A stretch of 7,221 bases of DNA from Parcubacteria group bacterium CG10_big_fil_rev_8_21_14_0_10_38_31. GTDB lineage: Bacteria; Patescibacteriota; Minisyncoccia; GCA-002772825. The notes beneath the pieces are model-generated. The model ran no database searches. It had not been told where the DNA came from and saw nothing but the letters and a program-made list of their open reading frames with translations. Each line of letters opens with the position of its first letter. Position 1 is the first letter of the stretch. Positions 5,748 to 7,221 of this stretch are shown here, piece after piece. A program made the translations under genes and the position numbers. The stretch is taken from assembly GCA_002772825.1 (NCBI GenBank), contig PFDM01000025.1:1-7221 (forward strand), written 5' to 3'.

Positions 5748-5782
5748 ATATATATTTAATATTTTTTCTTTAATTGTAATTA

Positions 5783-5812
5783 AATAAGGGTAGACCGTAG
5801 TCTACCCTTATT
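5783..5812 (-). terminator. Terminator of the DUF397 gene
   Basis: A perfect 13-bp stem (5783-5795 with 5800-5812) with a 4-base loop starts 14 bases after the DUF397 stop codon. The tail TTATTTAATT is a modest T-run, so some read-through into the ABC-F gene is possible. Confidence 0.7.
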
Positions 5813-5826
5813 AATAAGTCTAAGAA

Positions 5827-6039
5827 CTATGCATCAAACTCGCCTTCTTTAACACCTTTTACGAAAGCCTTCCACTCGCCGTGGGTAAAGAAGAGAGTGC
5901 GTTTACTGCTGTCTTTAGTGTCCCGCACGGCTACACCATCAGGCGTCAGGGCGACTGATACACAGAAGGTGATAATTCTGCTGTGGCTCGATTTCTTGAA
6001 AGCTAAATCGCTTACCAGAAACATAAAATTCTCTTTCAT
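5827..6039 (-). CDS. DUF397 family protein, 70 aa
   Basis: The whole chain fits DUF397: FKKSSHS near residue 14, then CVSVA, PDGVAVRDTKD in the middle, LFFTHGEWKAFVKGVKEGEFD at the C-terminus (tryptophan and GEF conserved). Family members are small cytoplasmic proteins found mostly in actinomycetes, often beside an XRE-type helix-turn-helix regulator that they accompany or modulate. No such regulator is in this window. The start is supported by AAGGAG six bases upstream. The promoter has the same -10/N3/AATAGAG design as the precursor and both radical SAM genes, so it is probably part of their regulon, perhaps as a regulatory partner of an unseen XRE protein. Its composition is GC-richer than the ABC-F gene next to it. 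The family call is from remembered consensus, not a search. Confidence 0.8.
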   Translation of the reverse strand: MKENFMFLVSDLAFKKSSHSRIITFCVSVALTPDGVAVRDTKDSSKRTLFFTHGEWKAFVKGVKEGEFDA

Positions 6040-6045
6040 TGTCAG

Positions 6046-6051
6046 CTCCTT
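6046..6051 (-). promoter_or_regulatory. Ribosome binding site of the DUF397 gene
   Basis: AAGGAG on the minus strand, six bases before the ATG at 6039. Confidence 0.8.
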
Positions 6052-6095
6052 TTTTCTGATTAAATTTCTGTATCGATTATTGTATTTTTTATGTT

Positions 6096-6142
6096 AATAG
6101 AGATTTCTCCCTAATCGCTTTTAAAGACCAAACTTCTCTATT
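6096..6142 (-). promoter_or_regulatory. Self-complementary 5' leader of the DUF397 mRNA
   Basis: In minus-strand RNA, AATAGAGA (6142-6135, at the expected 5' end) is complementary to TCTCTATT (6103-6096), an 8-bp stem enclosing 31 bases. Only this one of the four related promoters has a downstream partner for its AATAGAG. It could sequester the 5' end, or be chance in AT-rich DNA. Confidence 0.3.
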
Positions 6143-6174
6143 CAAACTATATAGACCAGACAAAATTATGTCAC
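6136..6174 (-). promoter_or_regulatory. Promoter P4 of the DUF397 gene
   Basis: Minus strand: GTGACA (6169-6174), a 17-base gap, TATAGT (6146-6151), three bases, AATAGAG (6136-6142), then TTTGGTCTTTAAAAG. It has CTGGTCTA directly before the -10, as P3 does. It is the closest relative of P3 in the window. The leader to the ATG is about 100 bases, longer than at the other three. Confidence 0.78.
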
Positions 6175-6215
6175 TGTTGTGGCTGAATTCTACTCTGAAA
6201 TGCAACACTGGTCGT

Positions 6216-6246
6216 AAAACAAAAAATCCGCTTTTTAGCGGATTTT
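6216..6246 (-). terminator. Hairpin terminator on the minus strand without an obvious gene
   Basis: A perfect 10-bp stem (6223-6232 with 6237-6246) with a 4-base loop and a TTTTTTGTTTT tail on the minus strand. The only upstream minus-strand promoter is at 6312-6341. A transcript between them would be about 80-90 bases and contains no credible reading frame: a small RNA or a gene scar. Confidence 0.6.
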
Positions 6247-6294
6247 ATAACTTCAAAACATCATAAACTTTAAAATATTTGTGCCAAAAGCCAG

Positions 6295-6312
6295 TATCTA
6301 ACATACCCTAAA
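6295..6312. repeat. 18-base direct repeat, left copy, bracketing the NYN gene
   Basis: Identical to 7204-7221, the last 18 bases of the window, in the same orientation. This copy merges with repeat block copy 2, so the right-hand repeat probably also continues into a block beyond the window. Confidence 0.85.
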
Positions 6313-6341
6313 TTATACCCCATTTGATAGCCCTTAGGCAA
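6312..6341 (-). promoter_or_regulatory. Minus-strand promoter in repeat block copy 2
   Basis: TTGCCT (6336-6341), an 18-base gap and a perfect TATAAT (6312-6317), conserved with copy 1. TTAGGGTATGTTAGATA follows; the same sequence sits just upstream of the NYN gene at the right edge. Confidence 0.5.
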
Positions 6342-6396
6342 AAGGGTGTGTGAAAAATAGTTAATTTTTGTTCGCCATATGTGTTTTCGGGCTTAG
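6313..6396. repeat. Dispersed intergenic repeat block, copy 2
   Basis: Same-orientation relative of 1721-1849: 71 of 77 aligned bases match, with a 7-base spacer instead of 52. Downstream it diverges. It keeps TTCTGATAAT but has lost the TTGACA and AATAGAG that make the precursor promoter in copy 1, and no peptide gene follows. Confidence 0.85.
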
Positions 6397-6397
6397 C

Positions 6398-6460
6398 CCT
6401 TATGAATTCTGATAATTAACCTTTGTCACCCCAATCATATCAGAATGTCACCTCATAAGG
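6398..6460. repeat. Split inverted repeat with duplicated TGTCACC
   Basis: CCTTATGA followed by ATTCTGATA (6398-6414) pairs with TATCAGAAT (6438-6446) and TCATAAGG (6453-6460): 17 paired bases with a 6-base bulge GTCACC in the right arm. TGTCACC occurs at 6424-6430 and 6446-6452, 22 bases (about two helical turns) apart. No T-run follows. It may be a regulator site or the end of a small element. Confidence 0.5.
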
Positions 6461-6476
6461 TTAACCGTACATATAT

Positions 6477-6504
6477 TTGCATGTTTTAAGCTATTTGCTA
6501 TAAT
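6477..6504 (+). promoter_or_regulatory. Candidate plus-strand promoter ahead of a hairpin
   Basis: TTGCAT (6477-6482), a 16-base gap and a perfect TATAAT (6499-6504). Transcription would start near 6511 and run straight into the hairpin 6514-6550, so any product would be a very short structured RNA. The -10 is in AT-rich DNA and could be chance. Confidence 0.3.
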
Positions 6505-6513
6505 TATATCACT

Positions 6514-6550
6514 AAACGTGGGGCGGATTCTATATGAGTCCGCCCCGTTT
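6514..6550 (-). terminator. GC-rich hairpin after the NYN gene
   Basis: An 11-bp stem (6520-6530 with 6536-6546) with a 5-base loop begins 5 bases after the NYN stop codon; outer AAAC/GTTT pairs add to it. The one irregular pair is T-G on the plus strand and A-C on the minus, and neither strand has a strong T-run, so direction is less certain than for the other terminators. Confidence 0.6.
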
Positions 6551-6551
6551 A

Positions 6552-7190
6552 TTATTTAGCATTATCTTCATCCATTTTTAATCGAAACTTTAAATATTCA
6601 AAATCTCTAAAATTTCCACCGGCAAATTTTCTGACCTCCTTAGCCGTCCTGGGCCCTCGTGACAAAACAATGATTTCCTTCTTTTTCTCCTTTAAATACT
6701 TTAATACCGGCAAGAAATCACCATCACCAGAAAGTATAACTGCCCTATTAAAAATATCTTCTTCTTTCATCAGATAAAACGCCATCTCAACATCACAATT
6801 TGCCTTTCTTTTCGTCGTACCATCTTCTTGTTCATAAAGTTTTACCGGTTTAAGATACAACTCATAACCAAACTCTTTTAATTTCAAATAGAATCTTATC
6901 CTTTGTAAATGACGTGCTATCAAAGCTAACTCCGCTTCATTTAATTTTTCTTTATCCTTATCGATTAGATCGACTAAATACTTTTCAAGATCATCTATAG
7001 GGACAGTCTCATTATCCAAATAATCATATCTAAAATTATGAATTTCAACTCCACCAAAATACAGAATTCTTTCCACTCTATATTTATCTTTTAAATAAGT
7101 TGATAGTTTTTTATAATCAATTTTCCACCCCAAACTCTTAATCCCTCCATAGAAAAGATTAGAAGCATCGACAAAAGCGAAAGTTTTCAT
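6552..7190 (-). CDS. NYN/LabA-like PIN-fold nuclease
   Basis: 212 residues. Seen: an N-terminal strand with FVDASN (D8, N11), a central KANCDVEM (D133) and SGDGDF at 154-159 (D156, D158), followed by a predicted strand IIVLSRG. These are the acidic and Asn residues of the NYN domain, a PIN/FLAP-like fold that binds a metal and typically cuts RNA. A Lys/Glu-rich helical insert lies between (about 60-110). No signal or membrane segment, so cytoplasmic. The gene has no Shine-Dalgarno. Its leader contains TTTAGGGTATGTTAGATA, identical to the sequence after the minus-strand promoter at 6312, so its -10 should lie just past the window edge. It does not carry the AATAGAG promoter, so no link to the RiPP genes is shown beyond proximity. 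The target RNA is unknown. Confidence 0.85.
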   Translation of the reverse strand: MKTFAFVDASNLFYGGIKSLGWKIDYKKLSTYLKDKYRVERILYFGGVEIHNFRYDYLDNETVPIDDLEKYLVDLIDKDKEKLNEAELALIARHLQRIRFYLKLKEFGYELYLKPVKLYEQEDGTTKRKANCDVEMAFYLMKEEDIFNRAVILSGDGDFLPVLKYLKEKKKEIIVLSRGPRTAKEVRKFAGGNFRDFEYLKFRLKMDEDNAK

Positions 7191-7203
7191 GAGTTTAGAA
7201 AAT

Positions 7204-7221
7204 TATCTAACATACCCTAAA
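7204..7221. repeat. 18-base direct repeat, right copy, cut by the window edge
   Basis: Identical to 6295-6312. By alignment with that copy, base 7221 is the first base of a TATAAT read on the minus strand that would drive the NYN gene. Confidence 0.85.

Noticed and set aside
5897..6097. Open frame of 66 codons on the plus strand over the DUF397 gene
   Set aside because: Antisense to a recognisable family member with its own promoter and ribosome binding site; no start signals.

Overview
This is a 7.2 kb stretch of chromosome (or large element) from a bacterium that cannot be named from the sequence alone. TGA acts as a normal stop (53-aa peptide gene), which argues against lineages that read TGA as Gly or Trp. 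Several genes lack a Shine-Dalgarno sequence while others have a near-perfect one, intergenic regions are AT-rich, and nearly every gene ends in a perfect hairpin. A small-genome, AT-rich lineage such as Patescibacteria/CPR would fit, but that is inference. Base composition is mosaic: the peptide gene, the first radical SAM gene and the DUF397 gene look GC-richer than the ABC-F, peptidase and NYN genes.

The left half (1-4060) is the notable part and looks like an undescribed RiPP (ribosomally made, post-translationally modified peptide) locus. It contains a radical SAM/SPASM maturase with a C-terminal PqqD/RRE-like domain (182-1504, +), an easily overlooked 53-residue Cys-rich precursor with a Cys-x-Cys-rich C-terminus (1966-2127, +), a small HExxH...ExxxD metallopeptidase (2180-2812, -), and a second, shorter radical SAM/SPASM enzyme (2900-3937, -). 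The proposed model is that the PqqD-like domain holds the precursor leader, the two enzymes install crosslinks on the Cys-rich core, and the peptidase trims the leader. No membrane exporter is present in the window.

The right half carries an ABC-F type tandem ATPase with no membrane segments (4148-5731, -), a DUF397 protein (5827-6039, -; a family known mainly from actinomycetes), and a NYN/LabA-like PIN-fold nuclease (6552-7190, -).

Four promoters (for maturase 1, precursor, maturase 2 and DUF397) share one layout: a -35 close to TTGACA, a -10, exactly three bases, then AATAGAG; three of them also have TTTGRTCTTT or TTGGTCTTT a few bases further on. This links DUF397 to the RiPP genes as one probable regulon. 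The peptidase, ABC-F and NYN genes lack the motif.

The long gene-free stretches (1505-1965 and 6040-6551) are structured. A conserved two-part block occurs at 1721-1849 and again at 6313-6396 (71 of 77 aligned bases identical, all differences transitions). It contains a minus-strand promoter that runs almost directly into a hairpin terminator. Further copies of its TATAATTTAGG core lie at 1581-1597 and at the right edge of the window, where an 18-base exact repeat (6295-6312 and 7204-7221) brackets the NYN gene.
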